Positions 47,860 to 55,819 of a stretch of DNA of 64,000 bases are shown piece after piece (the first letter of the stretch is position 1; every line of letters begins with the position of its first letter). The position numbers and the translations under genes are program-made. Where the stretch lies: NCBI GenBank assembly GCA_011391255.1, contig JAABQV010000001.1, positions 307,684-371,683 of the forward strand, given 5' to 3'. This DNA comes from Dechloromonas sp. Lineage in GTDB: Bacteria > Pseudomonadota > Gammaproteobacteria > Burkholderiales > Rhodocyclaceae. The notes below the pieces were generated by a model, which was not told the origin of the DNA, did not search any database, and saw only the letters and a list, made by a program, of their open reading frames with translations.

Positions 47860-48468
47860 GTGCGCTTACTCCTGGCTATCTTTCTTGGTTTTGCGCTGAC
47901 GGGCTGTTTTACGGCCGGCAAGCGTGGTGGAGAACAGGCGCTTGCAATCTATGATCTCGGTCCGCCGGCCGCCCAGCTTGCCATGCCAATTTCCCGAAAT
48001 CGACCCTTGGCGATCGAGGTCAGGGCACCGCTCTGGTTCGACTCGATGGGCATCGAATACCGCCTTGCTTACGTTGATGTTGCGCGTTTGCGCGAGTATG
48101 GGCGCGCGCGCTGGGTCGGGCCGCCAGCGCAGTTGATTCAGCAGCGTCTGGTGCAGCAACTGGGACTGGTGCCGCACGGGCAAAGTCGCGCCAGTTGCGT
48201 TTTGCGTGTCGATATCACCGAGTTCAGCCAGATATTTGACTCGCCGTCAGCAAGTCGCGGCGTCTTGCAAGGCCATATGCAATGGCTGGATAGTCGGCGG
48301 GCGCGGCTTGCCGAGCAAAGCTTCAATCTCAGCAATGCGGCGCCGACACCTGATGCACGCGGTGGTGTCAGTGCATTTTCTGCCTCAATTGAGCAGTTGA
48401 CCGTAAGCATCAGAAACTGGGAAGCAGAATTGACTGCCAGTGGCCAATTGAAAGCCTGCGGCGTTTAG
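47860..48468 (+). CDS. ABC-type transport auxiliary lipoprotein (PqiC/YmbA-like)
   Basis: A 202-residue lipoprotein. The start is GTG at 47860, one base after the MCE gene stop, giving VRLLLAIFLGFALTGC with the lipobox Cys at 15. The mature domain follows the ABC_trans_aux pattern: AIYDLGPPA, NRPLAIEVRAPLWFDSMGIEYRL (in parts) and a VLRVDITEFSQIFDS strand. PqiC-like lipoproteins are thought to sit in the outer membrane and receive the MCE tunnel. It probably replaces MlaA/MlaC, which are absent here. Confidence 0.85.
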   Translation: MRLLLAIFLGFALTGCFTAGKRGGEQALAIYDLGPPAAQLAMPISRNRPLAIEVRAPLWFDSMGIEYRLAYVDVARLREYGRARWVGPPAQLIQQRLVQQLGLVPHGQSRASCVLRVDITEFSQIFDSPSASRGVLQGHMQWLDSRRARLAEQSFNLSNAAPTPDARGGVSAFSASIEQLTVSIRNWEAELTASGQLKACGV

Positions 48469-48515
48469 TTTGAAACGATATGGTCGGTGATGCACTGTTT
48501 CATGTCACCGATATT

Positions 48516-48551
48516 GTTTGTCAAACGGGCAATTAAAGTTCGTCAAACAGG
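48516..48551 (+). promoter_or_regulatory. Two palindromic direct repeats upstream of etfB
   Basis: GTTTGTCAAACGGG (48516-48529) and GTTCGTCAAACAGG (48538-48551) share 12 of 14 bases and are 22 bases apart, two helical turns. Each contains GTTyG-T-CAAAC, itself an inverted repeat. This fits a pair of operator sites 36-70 bases before the etfB start. Just upstream, TCGGTGA/TCACCGA (about 48484-48511) can form a hairpin. Confidence 0.45.
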
Positions 48552-48586
48552 TCTCAAATAAAACATCAAGCAAAGAGGAAAAATTC

Positions 48587-49336
48587 TTGAAAATTCTCGT
48601 TCCCGTCAAGCGGGTGGTGGATTACAACGTCAAGGTTCGCGTCAAGGCAGATGGCAGCGGTGTTGATCTCGCCAATGTCAAAATGAGCATGAATCCCTTT
48701 GACGAGATTGCCATTGAGGAAGCGGTTCGTCTCAAGGAGGCTGGTATGGCGAGTGAGGTGATCGCCGTTTCCTGCGGTGTGCTTGCTTGCCAGGAAACGC
48801 TGCGCACGGCGATGGCGATTGGCGCTGATCGCGGCATACTGGTCGAAACCGATGTTGAGCTGCAACCTCTGGCGGTGGCCAAACTGCTCAAGGCGCTTTG
48901 TGACAAGGAAACGCCGCAACTGGTGATTTGTGGCAAGCAGGCGATTGATGATGATGCCAATCAGACCGGTCAAATGCTCGCCGCGCTGGCTGGTTGGCCG
49001 CAAGCAACCTTTGCCTCAAAAGTCGTGATCGCCAATGGCAAAGCGGCCGTCACCCGTGAAATCGACGGCGGGCTGGAAACGCTTGAAATGACTCTGCCGG
49101 CAGTGGTGACGACTGACTTGCGGCTCAATGAACCGCGCTATGCAACCTTGCCCAACATTATGAAAGCCAAGAAAAAACAGATGGATATCTTCAAGCCGTC
49201 TGACCTTGGTGTTGATGTGACGCCTCGTCTGACGACGCTTAAAGTCAGCGAACCGCCCAAGCGCTCAGCTGGTATCAAGGTGGCCGATGTCGCCGACCTC
49301 GTCAATCGACTCAAGAACGAAGCCAAGGTGATCTAA
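48587..49336 (+). CDS. etfB: Electron transfer flavoprotein beta subunit
   Basis: A 249-residue subunit of the FAD/AMP electron carrier that takes electrons from acyl-CoA dehydrogenases. The start is TTG at 48587 with GAGGA seven bases upstream, giving the family N-terminus [18 protein letters not shown]; the frame extends 23 codons upstream without support. Motifs: [31 protein letters not shown] and the AMP-binding segment, plus C-terminal PKRSAGIKV. Overlaps etfA by one base (TAATG). Confidence 0.95.
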   Translation: MKILVPVKRVVDYNVKVRVKADGSGVDLANVKMSMNPFDEIAIEEAVRLKEAGMASEVIAVSCGVLACQETLRTAMAIGADRGILVETDVELQPLAVAKLLKALCDKETPQLVICGKQAIDDDANQTGQMLAALAGWPQATFASKVVIANGKAAVTREIDGGLETLEMTLPAVVTTDLRLNEPRYATLPNIMKAKKKQMDIFKPSDLGVDVTPRLTTLKVSEPPKRSAGIKVADVADLVNRLKNEAKVI

Positions 49337-50268
49337 TGACTATTTTAGTAATCGCTGAACACGATCAGCAAAGCCTCAAGGCGGCAACCCTCAATACGGT
49401 GACCGCTGCCACGAAAATCGGTGGCGAAATCCACGTTTTGGTCGCTGGATGCAACTGTGCCGCCGCCGCTCAACAGGCCGCTCAATTGCAGGGCGTGAGC
49501 ACCGTCAAAGTCGCTGATGCCGCGCATTATCAAAGCCAGACGGCCGAAAACCTTACTGCGCTGATCATTGCCCATGCTGCCGGCTACAGTCACATTCTGG
49601 CGCCGGCGACCACCTTCGGCAAAAACTTTCTGCCGCGTGTCGCTGCTTTGCTCGATGTTGCGCAAATCTCTGAAATTACTGCGGTTGAGAGCGCGGATAC
49701 CTTCGTACGCCCAATCTATGCCGGCAATGCGCTGGCAACGGTAAAGAGTTCTGATGCGGTCAAGGTCATCTCGGTACGGTCAACCGCTTTTGAGGCGGCA
49801 AATTCAGGCGGCAGTGCGACGGTTGAGCAAGTTGCTGCGGCAGCTGATGCGGCACAGAGCACGCTGACTCAGCGCGAACTGACCAAATCCGGGCGGCCGG
49901 AACTGGGGGCGGCTAAAATTATCGTTTCCGGCGGTCGTGGTCTGGGTAGTGGTGAGAATTACCACAAATTGCTCGAACCACTTGCCGACAAACTTGGCGC
50001 CGCGCTTGGTGCTTCCCGTGCCGCCGTCGATGCCGGCTTTGTGCCCAACGACTATCAGGTCGGCCAGACCGGCAAGATTGTTGCACCGCAGCTCTATCTG
50101 GCAATCGGTATTTCCGGCGCGATTCAGCATTTGGCCGGGATGAAAGAGTCCAAGGTCATTGTCGCCATCAACAAAGACCCTGATGCACCGATTTTCCAGA
50201 TAGCCGATTTCGGATTGGTCGGAGATCTATTTGAGCTGGTGCCCCGGTTGACATCCGCAGTCGGCTAA
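49336..50268 (+). CDS. etfA: Electron transfer flavoprotein alpha subunit
   Basis: A 310-residue FAD-binding subunit. The C-terminal FAD domain has [56 protein letters not shown] (in parts [21 protein letters not shown]) and [21 protein letters not shown] (in parts). Length is typical. Forms the ETF heterodimer with the upstream gene and passes electrons to ETF-ubiquinone oxidoreductase, which is not in the window. Confidence 0.96.
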   Translation: MTILVIAEHDQQSLKAATLNTVTAATKIGGEIHVLVAGCNCAAAAQQAAQLQGVSTVKVADAAHYQSQTAENLTALIIAHAAGYSHILAPATTFGKNFLPRVAALLDVAQISEITAVESADTFVRPIYAGNALATVKSSDAVKVISVRSTAFEAANSGGSATVEQVAAAADAAQSTLTQRELTKSGRPELGAAKIIVSGGRGLGSGENYHKLLEPLADKLGAALGASRAAVDAGFVPNDYQVGQTGKIVAPQLYLAIGISGAIQHLAGMKESKVIVAINKDPDAPIFQIADFGLVGDLFELVPRLTSAVG

Positions 50269-50277
50269 AATATCTCA

Positions 50278-50943
50278 GTGAATATACCGGACAATCTCTT
50301 GGGTGAAGCTTGGAGTTGGGCAGCTTGGGCTGTCTGGATTCCATTCTTCGCCTTTGCTATTTGGCGTGCCCCTTGGGCGCGCCTGAAAGAGAGCGAACAA
50401 TTGAATGTTTGGCTTGGCATGATCGTCATGCTGACAGTGATTTGGAGCCTCAAGGCAGGCGTCAAGCCTGGCCTGTCGATGCACTTGCTGGGCGCTACCG
50501 TTTTTACGCTATGTTTTGGACGACATCTGGCTTTTATCGGCCTCTCACTGGTGATGGCGGGCATCACAGTCAATGGTTCTGCCGGTTTTGCTGTTTATGC
50601 TTTAAATTCCTTGCTGCTGGCCGGTGTTCCAGTAATTATTAGCCATGCAATTTTTCGTTTTGTTGAACAGCGCTTTCCCAGGCATCTGTTCATTTTTATT
50701 TTTGCCAACGGGTTTTTCGGCGCTGCGCTCACGGTGATTTCTGTTGGCCTGGTTTCAACGCTTTTTATGGGTTTTTCAGATGTGTATGCTTTTGATTACT
50801 TGACCAGCGAATATCTCCCCTACTTCTTTCTGCTGGGGTTTTCTGAGGCTTGGTTGTCCGGGATGTTGGTTACTCTTTTTGTTATTTATCGTCCCAGTTG
50901 GGTTTTTGAATTCGATGATTCTCTATATCTCGCAAAGAAATAG
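50278..50943 (+). CDS. CbiM-like integral membrane protein
   Basis: A 221-residue protein with about six hydrophobic helices. The GTG start is 9 bases after etfA. It resembles the CbiM/energy-coupling-factor substrate-specificity family: NIPDNLL near the N-terminus, a MHLLGATVFTLCFG stretch near residue 65 and regular helices afterward. It lacks the long CbiM N-terminal metal-binding loop (MHIxEG), so nickel or cobalt uptake is doubtful. No CbiN/CbiQ/CbiO partners are adjacent. Function unknown. Confidence 0.65.
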   Translation: MNIPDNLLGEAWSWAAWAVWIPFFAFAIWRAPWARLKESEQLNVWLGMIVMLTVIWSLKAGVKPGLSMHLLGATVFTLCFGRHLAFIGLSLVMAGITVNGSAGFAVYALNSLLLAGVPVIISHAIFRFVEQRFPRHLFIFIFANGFFGAALTVISVGLVSTLFMGFSDVYAFDYLTSEYLPYFFLLGFSEAWLSGMLVTLFVIYRPSWVFEFDDSLYLAKK

Positions 50944-50986
50944 CAGCTACAATTCATCCAAATTGATGTCATAGGTCTCTGGGTCG

Positions 50987-52783
50987 TTGAATAAATACGC
51001 TTTTCGCCTTTCAACCGTTGCAATCGTCTTGGCTTTGGCTGGAGATGCCTTTGCGCTCGGCCTTGGTGAATTACGTTCAACGCCGAATCTGGGTGATCGG
51101 CCGCGGCTGGAAATCGAAATTCTGAGTAGCGTCAAAGAGGTTGTCGAACCGTCATGCTTTCGCCTGCGTCCGCCCTCTGGTGGTGACGACCTGCCGTGGT
51201 TGAAACGGGCTACCTTTTCGGTGCGCAAAGGCTCTCCGAGCATACTCGAGATTCGCTCTGACCTTCCCTTGCGCGACCCGATCCTGCAACTCTCGGTTCA
51301 TGTCGGTTGTGGGCATGAAATTGTCCGAAACTACATTATTCTGGCGTCGCCGGAGCCAGTAGCAAACCCCGGCGTCGAAGCCCCGCCTTACGTGCCATCG
51401 CGGGCAGCCGTTTCGGCGAGGGCTGTCATTCCCCAATCCGAAGATTGGCCTGCGCCAAGGAAGCGTTCTGCACCCAAGGTGAAGGTGCCGCGCCAGGCAC
51501 CGGAACAATTGCAAAAAGTAACGCCCGGTCGTGTCGAACCCATAGTTAGCACGGAAGGAATTTCCGATCGTTTGATGCTTTCCGGCACCGGCGACGCTGG
51601 TGATCCCTCCCTGCGCCTGTCGACGGATATGTTGTCATCGCCGGCGGGCAAGCTTGAGGTTAGCGAAGCGCAGCGGGAAATTCTTCGTCTTGAGTTCCGT
51701 ACCTTGCTCGCGCTGAATGAGCAGGCAACAACGCAGCTTGCGGCAGCTGAGAAGCTGCGCAGCCTTGAAGCATCGTTGACTGAGTTGCAGCGACGATCCA
51801 GCGAGATTACCCAGAGGGCCGAGCAGAGCGCCGTGCCAGCGCCGCCGCAGGCTGTTGCCGCGCCACCTGCAAGCAATGTCAAGCCGCTTGTTGTTGAGCC
51901 GGAAGCATCCTTGGTTTCTGAGTGGGGGCTATACGGATTTTTGGCAGCACTTCTGCTGGCGGTCGGTGGCTTGCTGGGCTGGCGCAATTATCGAGAGCGC
52001 CAGGCGCGTACGCTGGATGAAGATCTTGGCCTGCTCCCGCCAGATTTTGCGGTTGATCCCCGGCGCGATGGTGAGCACGAAGAGTTGGGTGGCGTTGATC
52101 TTGACATTGATCCGGCAATCATGGGCGGGCCGATGCAGGTCGATTTTTCGCTTGATGAAGCCGAGGGCGTTCCGCCAGCAAATCATCCGGTTGCTAAGCC
52201 GAACTATGATTCGCTGATGTCGATTTCGGCGGCTACGGTCGACGAGCATTTTGAGGCAAATCCGGTAATGGAACTGGCCGACATCATGCTTTCTTTCGGG
52301 CGCGTCAAAGGTGCGGCTCAGGCGCTTCAGGAATACATTGACCATAACCCGCAGGAGGCACTGCAGCCATGGATTCGCCTGATGGACGTCTATCGCATGG
52401 CTGGCTTGCGCGAAGAGTTTGATAATGTCGCTCGCAATCTTAACCAGCATTTCAATGTCGAGATCCAGCAATGGGATCCGGCCGAACCATCGCTGAACCG
52501 GCATACTATCGATATGGTGCTGGATGGCGATCTGGATCCGGTTATCAAGCAGCCACCCGCATCCAAAGCCGAAACCATTGAAGACATGCCGCGCATTATT
52601 CAGCAAGTCACCGAGTTGTGGCTCGATGGTGATGTCGTCGGCTATCTCCAGCAATTGTTGCGCGATAACAGAGATGGCAAGCGCGCCGGATTCCCGCTGG
52701 AAGTGGTTTCGGACATGCTGTTCCTGGTTGAGCTGAAGGAAGCGGTGCTCAAAGCCGAAGCAGTGTCGCTTGCCGGGAACTAA
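50987..52783 (+). CDS. FimV/HubP-like protein
   Basis: A 598-residue inner-membrane protein. Signal peptide (about 1-24, ending GDAFALG), a periplasmic N-terminal FimV-type beta domain (GLGELRSTPNLGDRPRLEIEIL in parts), a Pro/Ala-rich and coiled-coil stretch (about 215-270), a transmembrane helix near 308-328, then an acidic cytoplasmic region with a TPR-like FimV C-terminal segment (MELADIMLSFGRVKGAAQALQEYI in parts). I see no LysM domain, which FimV normally has. FimV/HubP scaffolds polar pilus and chemosensory proteins. The TTG start lacks a strong ribosome binding site. Confidence 0.78.
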   Translation: MNKYAFRLSTVAIVLALAGDAFALGLGELRSTPNLGDRPRLEIEILSSVKEVVEPSCFRLRPPSGGDDLPWLKRATFSVRKGSPSILEIRSDLPLRDPILQLSVHVGCGHEIVRNYIILASPEPVANPGVEAPPYVPSRAAVSARAVIPQSEDWPAPRKRSAPKVKVPRQAPEQLQKVTPGRVEPIVSTEGISDRLMLSGTGDAGDPSLRLSTDMLSSPAGKLEVSEAQREILRLEFRTLLALNEQATTQLAAAEKLRSLEASLTELQRRSSEITQRAEQSAVPAPPQAVAAPPASNVKPLVVEPEASLVSEWGLYGFLAALLLAVGGLLGWRNYRERQARTLDEDLGLLPPDFAVDPRRDGEHEELGGVDLDIDPAIMGGPMQVDFSLDEAEGVPPANHPVAKPNYDSLMSISAATVDEHFEANPVMELADIMLSFGRVKGAAQALQEYIDHNPQEALQPWIRLMDVYRMAGLREEFDNVARNLNQHFNVEIQQWDPAEPSLNRHTIDMVLDGDLDPVIKQPPASKAETIEDMPRIIQQVTELWLDGDVVGYLQQLLRDNRDGKRAGFPLEVVSDMLFLVELKEAVLKAEAVSLAGN

Positions 52784-52826
52784 AACAGCAAAAATACCCT
52801 GTTGCAAACCTTGATCTCGCGATTGG

Positions 52827-52835
52827 TGCTATACT
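52827..52835 (+). promoter_or_regulatory. Extended -10 promoter of the rpsF operon
   Basis: TGCTATACT forms an extended -10 (TGN-TATACT, hexamer at 52830-52835) with no good -35 at 17 bases. It lies about 67 bases before the rpsF start, suiting a leader-controlled ribosomal operon. Confidence 0.5.
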
Positions 52836-52854
52836 CGCGGGCTTTTCAACCTTG

Positions 52855-52880
52855 CCCTACCGCAAACGCATGGTGGAGGG
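52855..52880 (+). promoter_or_regulatory. Possible S6:S18 autoregulatory leader hairpin
   Basis: CCCT-ACC, a ten-base loop, GGT-GG-AGGG can fold into a stem with an asymmetric bulge, 22 bases ahead of the rpsF start. The known S6:S18 leader motif has an ACCG/GGTGGA-like arrangement bound by the S6-S18 complex. The match is by eye. Confidence 0.35.
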
Positions 52881-52901
52881 TACAACCCAAAAGGAGCTTG
52901 C

Positions 52902-53282
52902 GTGCGCCACTATGAAATAGTTTTTATCGTCCATCCGGACCAAAGCGAACAAGTGCCAGGTATGGTCGAGCGCTATCGCGCCATCGTCACTGCCAAGAGC
53001 GGTACGATTCACCGTCTGGAAGACTGGGGCCGTCGTCAACTGGCTTACCCGATCCAGAAGATTCACAAAGCCCACTACGTTTTGATGAACATCGAGTGCG
53101 ACGGCGAAACGCTGACCGAACTTGAGCATTCCTTCAAATTCAATGATGCCGTTCTGCGCCACCTCATCGTCAAGATGAAGGCCCCGGTGACGACGCCTTC
53201 CCCGATGATGAAGGAAGAGAAGTCGAAGTCAATGATGCCGGCGGATGCTGCTGAAGCCGTTCAAGCTGACGTTGCTGCCTAA
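52902..53282 (+). CDS. rpsF: Small ribosomal subunit protein bS6
   Basis: A 126-residue 30S protein pairing with S18. The GTG start has AAGGAG five bases upstream. Family segments: [20 protein letters not shown] in parts, [21 protein letters not shown] in parts and [13 protein letters not shown]. An acidic/Ala-rich C-terminal tail of about 25 residues follows, as in other betaproteobacteria. First gene of rpsF-priB-rpsR-rplI. Confidence 0.97.
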   Translation: MRHYEIVFIVHPDQSEQVPGMVERYRAIVTAKSGTIHRLEDWGRRQLAYPIQKIHKAHYVLMNIECDGETLTELEHSFKFNDAVLRHLIVKMKAPVTTPSPMMKEEKSKSMMPADAAEAVQADVAA

Positions 53283-53301
53283 TTTGTACGGGAAATAAAG
53301 G

Positions 53302-53601
53302 CTGAACAGCATCACCCTTTCCGGCCAGTTGATAGAGCGCAAAGCATTGCGCTACACGCCAGCCGGAGTACCAGTCAGCGAAGGTCGCCTGCAACATGGC
53401 TCGACGCAGATTGAAAGTGGTGCCGAGCGTCAAGTGGAACTGGAAATCGCTGTGCTGGCTCTGGGTGAATCTGCCCGCTGGCTTCAAGCAGCACCCCTCG
53501 GCGGGGCGGTCAAAGTGACAGGATTTCTAGCAGCCAAAGGCCGCAACAGCAAAACACCCGTGCTACACGTGAATACACTCGAATTTTTGGAAGGAAATTA
53601 A
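53302..53601 (+). CDS. priB: Primosomal replication protein N (PriB), probable CTG start
   Basis: A 99-residue single OB-fold protein acting in PriA-dependent replication restart. Homology to PriB needs the first strand [33 protein letters not shown] (given here by its parts NSITLSGQL and [10 protein letters not shown]). The only possible start giving it is CTG at 53302, because an in-frame TAA lies at 53296-53298; the first conventional start is TTG at 53329, which would delete that strand. A weak GGGA precedes the CTG by about 8 bases. Lies between rpsF and rpsR, the conserved position of priB in betaproteobacteria. Confidence 0.85.
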   Translation: MNSITLSGQLIERKALRYTPAGVPVSEGRLQHGSTQIESGAERQVELEIAVLALGESARWLQAAPLGGAVKVTGFLAAKGRNSKTPVLHVNTLEFLEGN

Positions 53602-53602
53602 A

Positions 53603-53878
53603 ATGGCTCGCTTCTTCAAGAAGAAGGATGACGACAAGAAAAAGAAACGCGGCGGTGGTTTGTTCAAGCGTCGTAAATTCTGCCGCTTCACGGCAGAAAA
53701 AGTCGAACAGATCGACTACAAGGATGTGGATATCCTCAAGGAATTCATCCAGGAAAACGCCAAGATCATGCCGGCTCGTCTGACCGGTACCAAGGCTGGC
53801 TATCAGCGTCAGTTGGGCACTGCGATCAAGCGCGCCCGCTTCCTGGCCCTGCTGCCTTTCACCGATAACCATCAATAA
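53603..53878 (+). CDS. rpsR: Small ribosomal subunit protein bS18
   Basis: A 91-residue 30S protein. A Lys-rich N-terminal extension ([12 protein letters not shown]) precedes the family core [21 protein letters not shown] (in parts KFCRF, IDYKD) and [14 protein letters not shown], ending [15 protein letters not shown]. The ATG follows priB's stop by one base. The extension is common in Rhodocyclales. Confidence 0.97.
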   Translation: MARFFKKKDDDKKKKRGGGLFKRRKFCRFTAEKVEQIDYKDVDILKEFIQENAKIMPARLTGTKAGYQRQLGTAIKRARFLALLPFTDNHQ

Positions 53879-53896
53879 TTCCCGAGGAGACGAAAC

Positions 53897-54343
53897 ATGC
53901 AAATTATTCTGCTCGATAAGGTGGTTAATCTCGGTAACCTCGGCGATGTCGTCAAGGTCAAGGATGGCTACGCCCGCAATTTCCTGATCCCGAAGCGTAT
54001 GGCCAAGCGTGCCACACCGGCGGCAATGGCTGAATTTGAAGCGCGTCGTGCTGAGCTCGAAAAAGCTGCTGCTGAAAAGCTGGCTGCTGCTCAAGGCGTT
54101 GCTGACAAAATGGCCGGTCTGTCCGTTTCTGTTGGCCGCAAGGCTGGCATGGACGGCCGTCTGTTCGGTTCTGTGGGTACCAACGATATCGCTGACGCGC
54201 TCAAGGCCGCCGGCTTCGTCGTTGATAAGGCGTCGATCCGCATGCCGGATGGCCCGCTCAAGGCGATTGGCGAGTTCCCGCTTGACGTTGCGCTGCATAC
54301 CGATGTGCTGGCCAATATCACCGTGGCTGTAGTCGCCGAGTAA
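53897..54343 (+). CDS. rplI: Large ribosomal subunit protein bL9
   Basis: A 148-residue 50S protein with the classic two-lobed form: N-terminal lobe [32 protein letters not shown] (by parts NLGNLGDVV and GYARNFLIP), a central long helix rich in Ala/Lys/Glu, and a C-terminal lobe ([12 protein letters not shown]). GAGGAG-type ribosome binding site. Last gene of the operon before a terminator. Confidence 0.97.
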   Translation: MQIILLDKVVNLGNLGDVVKVKDGYARNFLIPKRMAKRATPAAMAEFEARRAELEKAAAEKLAAAQGVADKMAGLSVSVGRKAGMDGRLFGSVGTNDIADALKAAGFVVDKASIRMPDGPLKAIGEFPLDVALHTDVLANITVAVVAE

Positions 54344-54363
54344 ATCACTCAACGCTTAACGCC

Positions 54364-54392
54364 AAAAGGCCTCGCAATTGCGGGGCCTTTTT
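54364..54392 (+). terminator. Intrinsic terminator after rplI
   Basis: AAAAGGCCTCGC, loop AATT, GCGGGGCCTTTT: 12 pairs with one G-T, followed by T-rich sequence. Separates the ribosomal operon from dnaB. Confidence 0.9.
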
Positions 54393-54409
54393 AATTTAAA
54401 CTTCCTGCC

Positions 54410-55816
54410 ATGAACCAACGCCCGCCAAAAATTCAGTCCAGTGATTCTGCCCTAGCGCAATTGCGTGTTCCGCCGCACTCCATCGAGGCCGAACAATCCG
54501 TTCTTGGCGGGCTGATGCTGGACAATCAGGCTTGGGATCGCATGGGCGATCTGCTCAGCGATAGCGATTTTTATCGAGATGAGCACAAGCGGATTTTTCG
54601 CCAGATTCGTAATTTGCTGGAAAAAGCCAAGCCGGCCGACGTTGTCACGGTTGCTGAGGCACTGGATGCGGCGGGTGATGGCAATCAGACTGGCGGCCTT
54701 GCCTATCTTGGTGAGCTGGCGGCCAACACCCCCTCAGCGGCCAATATCCGGCGCTATGCCGAGATTGTGCGTGAGCGCGCTGTCTTGCGCCAACTAGCGG
54801 CGACGGCCGATGAAATCGCTGCCGATGCGCTGAATCCGATGGGTCGCGATGCCGAGAGCTTGCTCGATGCCGCTGAATCCAAGATTTTTGCGATTGCCGA
54901 AGCCGGCGCCGGGCACCAAAGCGGTTTTGTTCACATCAATCCCTTGCTGACGCAGGTGGTTGAGCGAATTCAGGAATTGCATGACCGTGACAACCCGTCG
55001 GACATTACCGGCGTGCCGACCGGCTATGTCGATCTCGACCAAAAGACCTCCGGCTTCCAGCCCGGTGACTTGATTATTGTCGCCGGCCGTCCATCCATGG
55101 GTAAAACGGCCTTTGCTTTGAATATTGCTGAGAATGTTGCGGTCGACAGCGGTTTGCCGGTCGGAATTTTTTCGATGGAAATGGGCGGCACCCAGCTCGC
55201 GATGCGCATGCTGGCCTCGATTGGCCGTCTTGATTCGCATCGGGTGAGAACCGGGCGTCTTAATGATGACGAATGGTCGCGTTTGTCCTTCGCGCTCGGC
55301 AAGCTGCATGAAGCGCCGATTTACATCGATGAAACCGGTGGCCTGACCCCCGCCAATCTGCGCGCCCGCGCCCGTCGTCTGGCGCGGCAGTACGGTGGCA
55401 AGCTCGGCTTGATCGTCATCGACTATATTCAGCTGATGAGCGGCAACCGTCAGGGTGAGAACCGGGCTACCGAGGTTTCCGAAATTTCCCGCTCGATCAA
55501 ATCGCTGGCTAAAGAGCTACAGGTGCCTATCGTCGCCCTTTCTCAGCTTTCACGTAAGGTTGAAGAGCGAACCGACAAGCGTCCGATGATGTCCGACTTG
55601 CGCGAATCAGGCGCTATCGAGCAGGATGCCGACGTAATCCTGATGATGTACCGCGAGGATTATTACAAGCCGGACACGCCGGATAAAGGTATTGCCGAAG
55701 TGATTATCGGCAAGCAGCGTAACGGCCCGACAGGTACCGTGCGTCTCGCCTTCCTTGGTGAGTACACCCGCTTTGAGAGCCTGGCCGGCGGCGGGTTTGT
55801 TGATTCACAAAACTAG
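54410..55816 (+). CDS. dnaB: Replicative DNA helicase DnaB
   Basis: A 468-residue hexameric helicase. N-terminal domain (SIEAEQSVLGGLMLDN), linker, and RecA-like domain with Walker A AGRPSMGKTAFALN, Walker B IVIDYIQLMSG and the conserved QLSRKVEERTDKRPMMSDLRESGAIEQDAD (by parts QLSRKVEER and DLRESGAIEQ). No intein. It follows the rpsF operon, a common order. The stop lies 3 bases from the end of the convergent transglutaminase-like gene with no terminator between them. Confidence 0.97.
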   Translation: MNQRPPKIQSSDSALAQLRVPPHSIEAEQSVLGGLMLDNQAWDRMGDLLSDSDFYRDEHKRIFRQIRNLLEKAKPADVVTVAEALDAAGDGNQTGGLAYLGELAANTPSAANIRRYAEIVRERAVLRQLAATADEIAADALNPMGRDAESLLDAAESKIFAIAEAGAGHQSGFVHINPLLTQVVERIQELHDRDNPSDITGVPTGYVDLDQKTSGFQPGDLIIVAGRPSMGKTAFALNIAENVAVDSGLPVGIFSMEMGGTQLAMRMLASIGRLDSHRVRTGRLNDDEWSRLSFALGKLHEAPIYIDETGGLTPANLRARARRLARQYGGKLGLIVIDYIQLMSGNRQGENRATEVSEISRSIKSLAKELQVPIVALSQLSRKVEERTDKRPMMSDLRESGAIEQDADVILMMYREDYYKPDTPDKGIAEVIIGKQRNGPTGTVRLAFLGEYTRFESLAGGGFVDSQN

Positions 55817-55819
55817 GCG

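Noticed and set aside
50248..50276. TTGACA with TATCTC 17 bases on, as a promoter
   Set aside because: It would start transcription inside the next gene's first codons; more likely part of the etfA coding end.
53510..54352. 280-codon minus-strand frame across rpsR and rplI
   Set aside because: Antisense to two certain ribosomal protein genes.
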